Assembly (NCBI GenBank): GCA_001464055.1 | Contig: LNET01000039.1 | Span: forward strand, 1 to 45,532 | Length of the DNA stretch: 45,532 bases | From: Burkholderiales bacterium Ga0077543 | Lineage (GTDB): Bacteria; Pseudomonadota; Gammaproteobacteria; Burkholderiales; Burkholderiaceae_C | Direction: 5' to 3' | Part shown: one piece after another, positions 38,145 through 45,532 of the stretch | How positions within the stretch are numbered: the stretch's first letter is position 1 | How the letters are laid out: every line of letters starts with the position of its first letter | Made by a program: the position numbers and the translations under genes | Notes under the pieces: model-generated | What the model was told of the DNA's origin: nothing | What the model saw: the letters and a program-made list of their open reading frames with translations, nothing else | Database searches by the model: none

Positions 38145-39038
38145 ATGCAAGCCCTCTCCGGCGCCGGTCTGGCCGTCCTGGCACTCAGCTTCAATGCCTT
38201 CACCTGGGGCGTCAGCTGGTGGCCCTTCCGCCAGCTGCAGGCAGCGGGCCTGCACCCCTTGTGGGCCACCGTGCTGATCTACAGCCTGGCGTTGCTGGTC
38301 ATCACGGCATGGCGGCCCCGCGCCTGGGGCCAGTTGTTCCGCGCGCCTGTGCTGTGGGTGCTGGTGCTGGCTTCGGGCACCACCAATGCCGCGTTCAACT
38401 GGGGCGTGACGCTGGGCGACGTCGTTCGGGTGGTACTGCTGTTCTACCTGATGCCCTTGTGGGCGGTGCTGCTGGCGCGCAGCCTGCTGGGGGAACGCGT
38501 CACGGGTATCGCGCTGTTGCGCGTGGCCATGGCGCTGGCCGGTGCCATGCTGGTGCTGGCCACAGGCAAGGCTGGCGACGGCTCGGCCACGTTCGGCCTG
38601 CCTGTACCTTCTTCACTGGCCGAGTGGCTGGGGGTACTGGGCGGCTTCAGCTTTGCGCTGAACAACGTGATGCTGCGGCGCGAGGCCGAGCGCCCGGCCG
38701 AGGCCCGTGCCCTGGCCATGTTCCTGGGCGGCGCGCTGGTCGCGGGGGTGCTGGCCTTGTCGCTGCAGCCCGGGGTGCCGCTGCCACCCGCGCCGGCCTG
38801 GCCCTGGGTGCTGGGAGCCTTGGGCATGGGGCTGTGGTTCCTGGCCGGCAACCTCGCCTTGCAGTACGGCGCCACGCGGCTGCCGGCCAACGTGACGGCG
38901 GTGGTCATGGTCAGCGAAGTGCTGTTTGCTTCCGTTTCGGCGGTGGCGCTGGGTGCTGGCAGCCTCGGCTGGGCACTGGCAGCAGGCGGTGCCTTGATCG
39001 TCGGGGCGAGCCTGCTGTCGGCACGCAGCGGCCATTGA
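38145..39038 (+). CDS. EamA/DMT-family transporter
   Basis: 297 residues with ten hydrophobic segments in two EamA repeats (AFTWGVSWWPFRQLQAAG; second repeat begins near SLAEWLGVLGGFSFALNNV). Conserved Glu/Pro patterns near MPLWAVLLARSLLGERV and VVMVSEVLFASVSA fit drug/metabolite transporters. It starts 10 bp after lplT. Substrate not predictable. Confidence 0.9.
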   Translation: MQALSGAGLAVLALSFNAFTWGVSWWPFRQLQAAGLHPLWATVLIYSLALLVITAWRPRAWGQLFRAPVLWVLVLASGTTNAAFNWGVTLGDVVRVVLLFYLMPLWAVLLARSLLGERVTGIALLRVAMALAGAMLVLATGKAGDGSATFGLPVPSSLAEWLGVLGGFSFALNNVMLRREAERPAEARALAMFLGGALVAGVLALSLQPGVPLPPAPAWPWVLGALGMGLWFLAGNLALQYGATRLPANVTAVVMVSEVLFASVSAVALGAGSLGWALAAGGALIVGASLLSARSGH

Positions 39039-39067
39039 TTGACCTTGAGGTGGCAGCCCAGCGCCGG

Positions 39068-39844
39068 TCAATCGCCCGGAGGCTGCTGCAGCCAGCCTTC
39101 GCGCCACAGCAGATGCCCGAGCTCGACCTCATCCACCGGCTTGGCCAGATAGGCATCGCAGCCGGCCAGGCTGCCACGAACGCGGTCACTGGGGCCGTCG
39201 AAACCGGTGACCAGCGCGACCCAGGGCGCTGGCCCCTGCCCAGGCCGCGGCTGGCGCTTGAGCTGCTGGCACAGGCCGAATCCGTCGAGAGCGCTGGCTG
39301 GACCCAGGTCGACGTCGACGAACAGGCTGTCGAAGCGGCGCTTCGTCAACCAGGCCAGCGCCTGTCCACTGTGCGCGGCAAGTTCGACGGCGAAGCCCCA
39401 GCGCTGCAGCCGCAAGGCCAGGGCGCGGCGCGCCGTTTCGCTGTCGTCGATGACAAGCGCGGTGGGCGCCTTGCCGTCGGGCGGCGGCAACAGCGGCGGT
39501 GAAGTGTCGGCGACGGTCCGGGTCGATCGGAGCAGGCGCAACGCGTCGAGTTCGCGCAGGAGATGACGGGCATCGATCGGGCGCGGCAGGCAGACGGCGG
39601 CACCCGGCGGCGGGGTCTTGCCGATGAAAACCGCATCGGCCAGCCGCTCGGTGGCCAGCACCAACTGGACCGCGGGTGCGTGGTCGGCATCGGCCAGGAT
39701 GAGATTGCCGTCGTCGAGTCCGGACACGGGAACATAGTGCCAGGGGCGATTCACGGCCATGCGCAGCCCTGTGCTGATGGCCGCGCGATCGAGCGCATTG
39801 AAGCCGAGCAAGGCCACGCGCAGCACAGCGGGCTTCGTCCCCAT
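39068..39844 (-). CDS. orphan response regulator with a degenerate N-terminal receiver-like half
   Basis: 258 residues. The C-terminal half (about 127-250) is a full receiver: acid pair Asp133/Asp134 in ALVIDDSETARRAL, phospho-acceptor Asp177 in LFVDVDLG, Thr213 and Lys235 in AYLAKPVDE. The N-terminal half (1-105) has a similar alpha/beta feel and ends AVCLPRPIDARHLLREL, close to a receiver C-terminal K-P region, but I see no acid pair or acceptor Asp; it may be a degenerate receiver. No output domain. It may act by protein-protein contact. No kinase is adjacent. Confidence 0.8.
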   Translation of the reverse strand: MGTKPAVLRVALLGFNALDRAAISTGLRMAVNRPWHYVPVSGLDDGNLILADADHAPAVQLVLATERLADAVFIGKTPPPGAAVCLPRPIDARHLLRELDALRLLRSTRTVADTSPPLLPPPDGKAPTALVIDDSETARRALALRLQRWGFAVELAAHSGQALAWLTKRRFDSLFVDVDLGPASALDGFGLCQQLKRQPRPGQGPAPWVALVTGFDGPSDRVRGSLAGCDAYLAKPVDEVELGHLLWREGWLQQPPGD

Positions 39845-39960
39845 GAGCTTCAGGCCACCCCGGCCGAAGCCGGCGACAAAAGCCGAAGCCGGTGAGACTG
39901 AAGTGCGGGCGCTAACATTCCGTCGCCGACATCACACCCCACCCGCCAGGAGATTGCGCC

Positions 39961-40449
39961 ATGGCCAGCGTCTACGACTTCGAAGCCACCAGCATCCAGG
40001 GCCAGGCCACGGCCTTGTCCGACCACCGCGGCAAGGTGATGCTGATCGTCAACACCGCCAGCGCCTGCGGCTTCACGCCGCAGTTCGCCGGGCTGGAACA
40101 ACTGCACGCCGACTACGCCGCTCAGGGGCTGGTGGTGCTCGGATTTCCGAGCAACGAATTCGGTGGTCAGGACCCGGGCAGCAACGATCAGATCGCCAGC
40201 TTCTGCCAATTGAACTATGGCGTGAGCTTTCCGATGATGTCCAAAGTCAAGGTGAATGGCGCCGATGCCCACCCTCTGTGGCAGTGGCTCAAGGCGCAGG
40301 CGCCTGGCCTGCTGGGCACCGAAGGCGTGAAATGGAACTTCACGAAGTTCCTGGTCGGCCGCGATGGGCGCGTGCTCAAGCGCTACGCGCCCAACGACAC
40401 GCCGCAGTCGCTGCGCAAAGATATCGAAGCCGCGCTTGCCGCGGCCTGA
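39961..40449 (+). CDS. glutathione peroxidase (thiol type)
   Basis: 162 residues. Catalytic Cys36 in IVNTASACGFTPQF replaces the selenocysteine of animal enzymes; the Gln of LGFPSNEFGGQDPGS and the Trp/Asn of KWNFTKFLV complete the usual tetrad. It reduces peroxides, in bacteria mostly with thioredoxin. Starts after AGGAGA at 39950-39955. tyrB follows 28 bp downstream. Confidence 0.95.
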   Translation: MASVYDFEATSIQGQATALSDHRGKVMLIVNTASACGFTPQFAGLEQLHADYAAQGLVVLGFPSNEFGGQDPGSNDQIASFCQLNYGVSFPMMSKVKVNGADAHPLWQWLKAQAPGLLGTEGVKWNFTKFLVGRDGRVLKRYAPNDTPQSLRKDIEAALAAA

Positions 40450-40476
40450 GCCCATAGTTTCAGGCATCAACACACC

Positions 40477-41670
40477 ATGTTCCAGCACCTCGACCCCTAC
40501 GCCGGCGATCCGATCCTGAGCCTGAACGAAGCCTTCCAGAAGGATCCGCGCAAGGACAAGGTCAACCTCTCCATCGGCATCTACTTCGACGATGCCGGGC
40601 GGATCCCCGTGTTGCCCAGCGTACACCAGGCCGAGGCCAGGATGCTCGGCGAAAGTGGCGCCAAGTCGTATCTGCCGATCGAAGGCTCTAGTGCGATGCG
40701 CGTGGCTGTCCAGGAACTGCTGTTCGGCCAGGGCCACGAAGCCCTGCGCAGTGGCAGGGTGGCCACCCTGCAGACGGTGGGCAGCAGCGGCGGGCTCAAG
40801 GTGGGTGCAGACTTCCTGCACCGCTGGCTGCCAGGCAGCGCGGTATGGGTGAGTGATCCGACCTGGGACAACCATCGCGCGATGTTCGAGGGTGCCGGCC
40901 TGGCGGTGAACACCTATCCGTATTACGACCCCAGCACCGGCGGCCTGAAGTTCGACGCCATGTTGGCGACGCTCGGCACCCTGCCGGCACGCAGCGTGGT
41001 CCTGCTGCACGCCTGCTGCCACAACCCCACCGGCGTGGACTTGAGCCCGGCGCAGTGGCGGGCGCTGATTCCGGTACTGCAAGAGCGCGAATTGCTGCCT
41101 TACCTGGACCTGGCCTACCAGGGCTACGGCGACGGCATCGACGCCGACGCTTTCGCAGTGCGGGCGCTGGCCGACAGCGGCTTGTCGTTCTTCGTCGCCA
41201 ATTCGTTCTCCAAGAGCATGAGCGTCTACGGTGAACGTGCCGGAGCCCTGAGCGTGGTGTGCACCAGCGCCGCCGAAGCCGATCTGGTGCTCGGCCAGAT
41301 GAAGGCCACGGTGCGGCGCAACTATTCCAGCCCCGGATTGCACGCAGCCGGTATCGTCAGCCGGGTACTCACCGACCCGGCGCTGCGACCGATGTGGGAA
41401 GGCGAGGTGGCTGCGATGCGGACGCGCATCGCAGCGATGCGCAGCAGCTTGCATGCCGTGCTGTCGGCCCAAAGGCCGGGTCTGGACTTCGGCTACTTTC
41501 TCAGCCAGCGGGGCATGTTCAGCTATACCGGGCTGAGCGCAGCCCAGGTCGACCGGCTGCGCGAAGAGTTCGGCGTATACCTGGTTCGCTCCGGCCGCAT
41601 GTGCATCGCCGGGCTGAACACAGGCAACGTCGAGCGCACGGCTGCCGCCATGGCGGCCGTGCTGGATTGA
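40477..41670 (+). CDS. tyrB: aromatic/aspartate amino acid aminotransferase (TyrB-like)
   Basis: 397 residues, class I aminotransferase of the AspC/TyrB branch. Opening MFQHLDPYAGDPILSLNEAF; KVNLSIGIYFDD; YLPIEGSSAMRVAVQELLFG; LLHACCHNPTGVDLS; the PLP lysine in NSFSKSMSVYGERAG; and C-terminal SGRMCIAGLN with the substrate Arg. It transfers amino groups for phenylalanine, tyrosine and aspartate. Distinction from AspC is by overall feel only. Confidence 0.93.
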   Translation: MFQHLDPYAGDPILSLNEAFQKDPRKDKVNLSIGIYFDDAGRIPVLPSVHQAEARMLGESGAKSYLPIEGSSAMRVAVQELLFGQGHEALRSGRVATLQTVGSSGGLKVGADFLHRWLPGSAVWVSDPTWDNHRAMFEGAGLAVNTYPYYDPSTGGLKFDAMLATLGTLPARSVVLLHACCHNPTGVDLSPAQWRALIPVLQERELLPYLDLAYQGYGDGIDADAFAVRALADSGLSFFVANSFSKSMSVYGERAGALSVVCTSAAEADLVLGQMKATVRRNYSSPGLHAAGIVSRVLTDPALRPMWEGEVAAMRTRIAAMRSSLHAVLSAQRPGLDFGYFLSQRGMFSYTGLSAAQVDRLREEFGVYLVRSGRMCIAGLNTGNVERTAAAMAAVLD

Positions 41671-41703
41671 GGCCGCAGCCAGACGGGCATGCGCCCGGTC
41701 ACG

Positions 41704-41940
41704 TCATTCGTGCCGCGAGCGGCCGAAGATCGCCAGCAGGCCCGCCACCAGCGCACCGGCCGCTGCGGCCACCAGGATGGCCTTGACGGGTTCCTGGCGG
41801 ATGTAGCGCACCGTCGAATCGGTGGCATGGTGTGCGCTGTCGACCACACGGTCGGCGGTTCGTTCGACCACGGCCAAGCCGTTTTCGACGACATGGTTGG
41901 CCTTGTTGGAGATCGTGCTGAAGGTATTGGCGGTATTCAT
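41704..41940 (-). CDS. DUF883 (ElaB/YqjD-like) membrane-anchored protein
   Basis: 78 residues from ATG 41940, with AAGGA 7 nt upstream. A helical amphipathic N-terminus (TISNKANHVVENGLAVVERT) precedes a C-terminal membrane segment (AILVAAAAGALVAGLLAIFG) and charged end GRSRHE, the ElaB/YqjD pattern. E. coli members bind ribosomes at the membrane in stationary phase. It is next to a CsbD gene, both stress-type proteins. Confidence 0.85.
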   Translation of the reverse strand: MNTANTFSTISNKANHVVENGLAVVERTADRVVDSAHHATDSTVRYIRQEPVKAILVAAAAGALVAGLLAIFGRSRHE

Positions 41941-42007
41941 GGTGGATTCCTTGGCGGGTGGCAGAGCGGGTCGGGCTGGCGCCAGCGGGTGGCGCTGGCT
42001 GGGACGG

Positions 42008-42226
42008 TCAGGGCTTGAACCAGTCGTCGCCGGCGGTCCGCTCCCAGGACGCAACCTGCTTTTCGGCCTCGTCCTTGGCGATGCCATAACGTTCCTGGAT
42101 CTTGCCGGCCAGCTCTGCGCGACGACCCTTGACGACGTCGAAGTCGTCGTCGCTCAGCTTGCCCCACTGCGCCTGGACCTTGCCCTTGAGTTGCTTCCAG
42201 TTGCCTTCGATGCGGTCCCAGTTCAT
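42008..42226 (-). CDS. CsbD-family stress protein
   Basis: 72 residues: MNWDRIEGNWKQLKGKVQAQ, then WGKLSDDDFDVVKGRRAELAG and IQERYGIAKDEAEKQVASW, a full CsbD domain. The family is induced by general stress in many bacteria, biochemical role unknown. A GAAGGGG ribosome site is about 7 nt upstream. It lies 67 bp upstream of the DUF883 gene in the same direction. Confidence 0.93.
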   Translation of the reverse strand: MNWDRIEGNWKQLKGKVQAQWGKLSDDDFDVVKGRRAELAGKIQERYGIAKDEAEKQVASWERTAGDDWFKP

Positions 42227-42365
42227 GTGATGCCCCTTCGGTCGAGTGGATGAGGCGGGGCGGGCTTTCGTCGGCGCCGCACCGCTCTCGGTACCTTAGG
42301 GAAACCGGCAAGCCAGTGCGATCGGACGGCAGGCCGGCGTCGTGTAGGAAAGCAGGTAAGCCCCG

Positions 42366-43340
42366 TCAGAAAGGCGCCGTTTCGGCCACCGATGCAGCCA
42401 CCGAAGCCGTCACCTGGTCGCGCAACCAGCCGTGTGCCGGGTCGAGTTCGTGGCGCAGATGCCAGAGCATCTCCACGTTCACCGGGCTCAGGCTGAAAGG
42501 CAGCTCGCAGGTCACCAGGTCGGCCTGGCAACCCGTGGCCTCGACGAAGCCTTCTGGCAGCACGGTCAGCAGGTCGCTGCGCGCGACCACTCTTCCTGCA
42601 GTGAAGAACTGGTTCACGGTCAGCATGATGCGACGCCGCCTGCCCACCGCCGCCAGAGCCTGATCGACGAGCCCGTGAGGGCGGCCCGAGAAGCTGACCA
42701 GCAAATGGTGCGCGGCACAGTAGGCATCCAGCGACAGCGCTTGCCCAGCCAGGGGGTGGTCGCGACGCATCACACCGACATAGCGGGTGCTGTACAGGCG
42801 TCGGTGGCGCAGGTGGCTGTCGTCGCCCTGGGCCGCGATGCCAGTGATGGCTTCTGGGAAAAAGCCCAGCGCCAGGTCGGCCTCGCCGGCCTCGAGCAAG
42901 GCACGAGGGTCGCGCGTGGTGAGCGGCAGGATGCGCAGATTGATCAGCGCCTGCGCCGCCTCGATGGCCGTCACCAGGCGAGCCGAGACCAGCGCCGCCG
43001 TGGCATCGGCCATCGTCAGCCGCCATTGCACGGCATCGGTGCGGGGCTCGTAGCTGCCAGGGGCCAGTGCCTGGCGCAGGCTGCCCAGAGCCGCCCGGAC
43101 CGGGGGCCACAAGGTCTCGGCCCTGGCGCTGGGCCGAACGCCATGGGCCGTGCGCAGGAACAGTTCGTCGCCCAGCGCATCGCGCAGGCGTCGCACGGCA
43201 TGGCTGACGGCGGGCTGGGTCATCGCCAGCACGTCGGCGGCACGGGTCAGGCTGCCTTCGGCCATGACGGCGTCGAAAACGCGCAGCAGGTTCAGGTCCA
43301 GCGCCCGGAAGCTGGGAAGTGGGGGTGGCATCTGTGGCAT
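42366..43340 (-). CDS. LysR-family transcriptional regulator
   Basis: About 324 residues from ATG 43340 (ATG 43391 or 43331 possible). Helix-turn-helix: LNLLRVFDAVMAEGSLTRAA then LAMTQPAVSHAVRRLRDALG; effector domain from about 95 with ADLALGFFPEAI, GVMRRDHPLAG and C-terminal LLTVLPEGFV. Resembles the NodD/NahR/LinR-like group. Divergent from a small unknown gene, with inverted repeats between them that could be its operator. Confidence 0.9.
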   Translation of the reverse strand: MPQMPPPLPSFRALDLNLLRVFDAVMAEGSLTRAADVLAMTQPAVSHAVRRLRDALGDELFLRTAHGVRPSARAETLWPPVRAALGSLRQALAPGSYEPRTDAVQWRLTMADATAALVSARLVTAIEAAQALINLRILPLTTRDPRALLEAGEADLALGFFPEAITGIAAQGDDSHLRHRRLYSTRYVGVMRRDHPLAGQALSLDAYCAAHHLLVSFSGRPHGLVDQALAAVGRRRRIMLTVNQFFTAGRVVARSDLLTVLPEGFVEATGCQADLVTCELPFSLSPVNVEMLWHLRHELDPAHGWLRDQVTASVAASVAETAPF

Positions 43341-43369
43341 GCGCGAACTCTGACATGAAGTAGATGAAT

Positions 43370-43393
43370 AAGTGAGGTGAGCACTATTCACTT
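43370..43393. repeat. inverted repeat in the LysR/small-gene intergenic region
   Basis: AAGTGA (43370-43375) and TCACTT (43388-43393) with 12 bp between. Spacing and place fit a LysR-type regulator site. Confidence 0.5.
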
Positions 43394-43395
43394 GA

Positions 43396-43413
43396 GGTTT
43401 ATGCGCGTAAACC
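43396..43413. promoter_or_regulatory. near-perfect 18-bp palindrome, candidate operator
   Basis: GGTTTATGCGCGTAAACC is palindromic except for the T-G pair flanking the central GCGC. It lies about 52 bp before the ATG of the small gene at 43466 and between it and the divergent lysR. Confidence 0.55.
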
Positions 43414-43465
43414 CTAGTATTCCTCCATCGGCCTCGTGCCTGCTTGTTTCACCGGAGTTCCCACC

Positions 43466-43732
43466 ATGACCACCATCACCGTTCAATCGCCTCGCGTCGT
43501 GGCCATGCCGCGCGGTGCCGTACTCGGCGCCTGGTTGTTCCAGGTTGCCACCCGCGCCGTGCGGCGTCTGGCCCGGATGCGTCGCGACCATGCTGCCCAG
43601 CGCGATCTCGGCCAACGTCTCAGTGACGCTGCCAGCGTTCGCCGTTATGCCCAGACCGTGATCCAGTACGACGCGCGCTTTGCCGCCGACCTGTTCGCTG
43701 CCGCTGACCGGCATGAGCGTCACGGTAAGTAA
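43466..43732 (+). CDS. small basic protein of unknown function, divergent from lysR
   Basis: 88 residues, ATG 43466 after GGAG with about 8 nt spacing. Sequence is Arg/Ala-rich: an Ala/Val-rich stretch VLGAWLFQVATRAVRRLARM may be amphipathic or membrane-associated, then a helix-rich acidic/basic end (RRYAQTVIQYDARFAADLFAA). A strong terminator follows. I do not know the family. Its position suggests control by the LysR protein. Confidence 0.75.
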   Translation: MTTITVQSPRVVAMPRGAVLGAWLFQVATRAVRRLARMRRDHAAQRDLGQRLSDAASVRRYAQTVIQYDARFAADLFAAADRHERHGK

Positions 43733-43751
43733 GCGCCTGCTTCGATGAATG

Positions 43752-43787
43752 GAGCCCCTGGCATTGCGCCAGGGGCTCTTTGTTTTT
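43752..43787 (+). terminator. rho-independent terminator after the small unknown gene
   Basis: GAGCCCCTGG (43752-43761), seven-nt loop, CCAGGGGCTC (43769-43778), then TTTGTTTTT. A perfect 10-bp stem. Confidence 0.93.
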
Positions 43788-43802
43788 CGGGACGGCGGCG
43801 GA

Positions 43803-44843
43803 TCAGGCGGCCAGCGCATGCGCCTTCTTTGGCGCGATCTGCGCAAACAGGTCCTTGGGGTCGACCAGGGTCGGGATGAGATCGACAACCCTGCCCAGGC
43901 CCAGACCCCGGGCCAGTTGGGCCATCAAGCGCAGGGCGGCGTAATCCTCGAGCGCAAATCCCACGGAGTCGAACACCGTCACGGCCTGCGCGTCGCGCCG
44001 GCCGCGGGCCTGGCCCGCCAGCACACGCCAGAGCTCGGTCACGGCAAAGTCGGCAGGCATCTGCTGCACGTCGCCTTCGATGCGGCTTTGCGGCTCGAAT
44101 TCCACGAAGACCTGGGCACTGGCAAGCACCGCGGGTTGAAGCTCGGTCTTGCCGGGGCAGTCGCCGCCCACTGCGTTCAGGTGCATGCCCGGTTCGATCA
44201 TCTCGGCTGTCAGGATGGTCGCATTGCGCTTGTCGGCGGTCACGGTGGTGACGATGTCGGACCCACGCACCGCTTCAGCCGTGCTGGCATGGGCCGTGAA
44301 CGTGAGACCCGGCACACCGCGCAAATGCCGCTGCAGCTTGTCCGTGGCCGCGGCGTCGACGTCGTAAGCGCGGATGTGGCGTACACCCAGCAGGTGATGG
44401 AAGGCCAGCGCCTGGAACTCGCTCTGCGCGCCATTGCCGATCAAGGCCATGGTTCGGGGCGACGGGCGCGCCAGGGCGCGGGCCGCCATCACCGAGGTGG
44501 CCGCTGTGCGCATCGCGGTGGTCAGCGTCAGTTCGCTCAGCCACTGCGGGTTGCCGGTGGCCACGTCGGCCAGCACACCGAAGGCCATCACCGTGGGCAG
44601 GCCGGCCCGGGTGTTCCCGGGATGGCCGTTCACATACTTGAACGCGTAATGGCTGGCGTCGGCGATCGGCATCAGCTCGATCACGCCATGGGCGGAATGG
44701 CTGGCGACCCTGGCCGTCTTGTCGAATTCCTGCCAGCGCAGGAAGTCGGCGGTGATGGCGGTTTCCAGGCGGAGCAGCACTTCGGGCAGGCCGTAAGCGG
44801 CAATGATGCGGGCGATGTCCTGGGTGGTGAGCAGGGTGGTCAT
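43803..44843 (-). CDS. ornithine cyclodeaminase-family protein
   Basis: 346 residues from ATG 44843. NAD-binding GNGAQSEFQALAFHHLLGV, KYVNGHPGNTRAGLPTVMA at the substrate site, LTLTTAMRTAATSVMAAR, NAVGGDCPGKTEL and VFVEFEPQSRIEGD. The OCD/mu-crystallin family turns ornithine into proline with release of ammonia; length and blocks such as GGDCPGKTEL favour true ornithine cyclodeaminase over alanine dehydrogenase-like members. Divergent from an Lrp/AsnC regulator, the usual partner. Confidence 0.92.
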   Translation of the reverse strand: MTTLLTTQDIARIIAAYGLPEVLLRLETAITADFLRWQEFDKTARVASHSAHGVIELMPIADASHYAFKYVNGHPGNTRAGLPTVMAFGVLADVATGNPQWLSELTLTTAMRTAATSVMAARALARPSPRTMALIGNGAQSEFQALAFHHLLGVRHIRAYDVDAAATDKLQRHLRGVPGLTFTAHASTAEAVRGSDIVTTVTADKRNATILTAEMIEPGMHLNAVGGDCPGKTELQPAVLASAQVFVEFEPQSRIEGDVQQMPADFAVTELWRVLAGQARGRRDAQAVTVFDSVGFALEDYAALRLMAQLARGLGLGRVVDLIPTLVDPKDLFAQIAPKKAHALAA

Positions 44844-44954
44844 GGGCAGTCCAGTGTCGGCAGAACGTGTAGGAGCATTGTTCTGAGGAGTCGCGACAAT
44901 GAGAACCGGCAAAACTGTCTCAATATCATCAGAACTCTGGCGTAATGAAGCTCT

Positions 44955-44975
44955 ATATTGCCGTTATGGCAATAT
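44955..44975. promoter_or_regulatory. perfect palindrome, candidate Lrp/AsnC operator
   Basis: ATATTGCC (44955-44962), spacer GTTAT, GGCAATAT (44968-44975): a perfect 8-bp inverted repeat that ends 5 bp before the preferred lrp-family start at 44981. AT-rich palindromes of this kind are typical Lrp-family sites. It likely serves autoregulation and control of the divergent cyclodeaminase gene. Confidence 0.7.
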
Positions 44976-44980
44976 CGCGC

Positions 44981-45406
44981 ATGGACAGCCTGGACCAACG
45001 CCTGCTCGCCCTGCTGCGCTCCGACGCGCGCGCCAGCATCGCCACGCTGGCTCATCAGCTGGGCGTGTCGCGGGGCACGGTGGGCAACCGCATCACCCGG
45101 CTGGAAGACCAGGGCGTCATCGTCGGCTACACGGTGCGCCTGCGGCCCGACAGCGAACCCAACCTGATCACTGCCTGGATGAACATCGCCGTTGAAGGCA
45201 ACCAGACCCGGGCCGTGATCGGAACCCTGCTCGGCGAACCCGGGGTGGCGTCCCTGCACGACACCAATGGCCGCTGGGACCTGCTGGCCGAACTTCGCGC
45301 CGGCCACCTCGGGGAACTGGCCGAAGTCCTGGAGCGGGTACGCCTGATCAAGGGCATTGCCAACACCGAGACCAGCATCCATTTGCAGACGTACAAGCTG
45401 CTCTGA
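44981..45406 (+). CDS. Lrp/AsnC-family transcriptional regulator
   Basis: 141 residues from ATG 44981 (MDSLDQRLLALLR, the standard family opening). Earlier in-frame ATGs at 44945 and 44966 lie before or inside the palindrome, so I reject them. Helix-turn-helix: ASIATLAHQLGVSRGTVGNRITRLEDQG; RAM effector domain from about 65 to the end. It probably senses an amino acid (ornithine, arginine or proline) and controls the divergent cyclodeaminase gene. Confidence 0.93.
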   Translation: MDSLDQRLLALLRSDARASIATLAHQLGVSRGTVGNRITRLEDQGVIVGYTVRLRPDSEPNLITAWMNIAVEGNQTRAVIGTLLGEPGVASLHDTNGRWDLLAELRAGHLGELAEVLERVRLIKGIANTETSIHLQTYKLL

Positions 45407-45532
45407 GCCGCTGTAGTCAGGGACCAACAAACCCACAGGCAGCTGGGCCGTTCGGAGGGGGTGTCACCGGTCCGTCATCAGCTTCGCATAGAGTCCCGGG
45501 TTAACCCGAACCTTCGAGTGACAACAAGGATC
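45407..45532. other. intergenic end of window with a 12-bp palindrome
   Basis: No gene is seen. CGGGTTAACCCG (45497-45508) is a perfect palindrome, and the window ends with AAGGATC, a possible ribosome site for a gene starting beyond the edge. The palindrome may be an operator of that gene. Confidence 0.4.

Noticed and set aside
40269..40285. A CCTCTGT block inside the glutathione peroxidase gene
   Set aside because: It is inside coding sequence and no TGTAT-like block lies at the right distance upstream.

Overview
The window is high-GC DNA that reads as chromosome of a betaproteobacterium, most likely a Burkholderiales of the Rubrivivax/Leptothrix/Ideonella kind. This is an inference from gene content: a MetH that starts at its pterin domain behind an S-adenosylhomocysteine (SAH) riboswitch, a glucokinase fused to a HexR/RpiR regulator, a PEP-CTERM protein behind a sigma-54 promoter, and a CHCC zinc-finger gene next to ilvE. 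I see no tRNA, rRNA, CRISPR, insertion sequence or phage gene.

Layout. 1-6.65 kb: metH (cut by the window edge) with its riboswitch; two glucokinases transcribed divergently, each with a HexR-like palindrome upstream; a small secreted Lys/Glu-rich protein; an AraC regulator divergent from pobA. 6.7-18.9 kb: an exopolysaccharide locus of two convergent operons. The forward one has a TviB-like UDP-sugar dehydrogenase, WecB-like epimerase, WecG-like glycosyltransferase and polysaccharide deacetylase. The reverse one has a chain-length protein, Wzy/WaaL-type polymerase, PL14-type lyase, a flippase fused to a glycosyltransferase, and an ATP-grasp enzyme. Together they suggest a polymer containing uronic acid or amino sugar. 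19.0-24.6 kb: an ECF-type sigma factor, a 186-residue protein of unknown function, a TPR-CHAT protease and a secreted subtilisin with a 14-Asp tract.

The main discovery is a two-block motif, [TA]GTAT[TC][TA] - 15 or 16 nt - [GC]CTCTGT. It occurs upstream of five transcription units: tviB, wecB, the chain-length operon (reverse strand), the 186-aa/CHAT operon and the subtilisin gene. It looks like the promoter recognised by the sigma factor encoded in the middle of the locus. It would join polysaccharide assembly, a caspase-like CHAT protease and a secreted protease in one regulon.

24.6-45.5 kb is mostly ordinary chromosome: MATE transporter, PAS histidine kinase, zinc finger and ilvE, GT25 glycosyltransferase, radA, a PEP-CTERM protein with a textbook sigma-54 promoter, carotenoid oxygenase plus DUF2141 protein, arfB-alr, lplT, an EamA transporter, an orphan response regulator, glutathione peroxidase, tyrB-like aminotransferase, DUF883 and CsbD stress proteins, a LysR regulator divergent from a small unknown gene, and an ornithine cyclodeaminase divergent from an Lrp/AsnC regulator. 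No gene-free stretch exceeds 300 bases.
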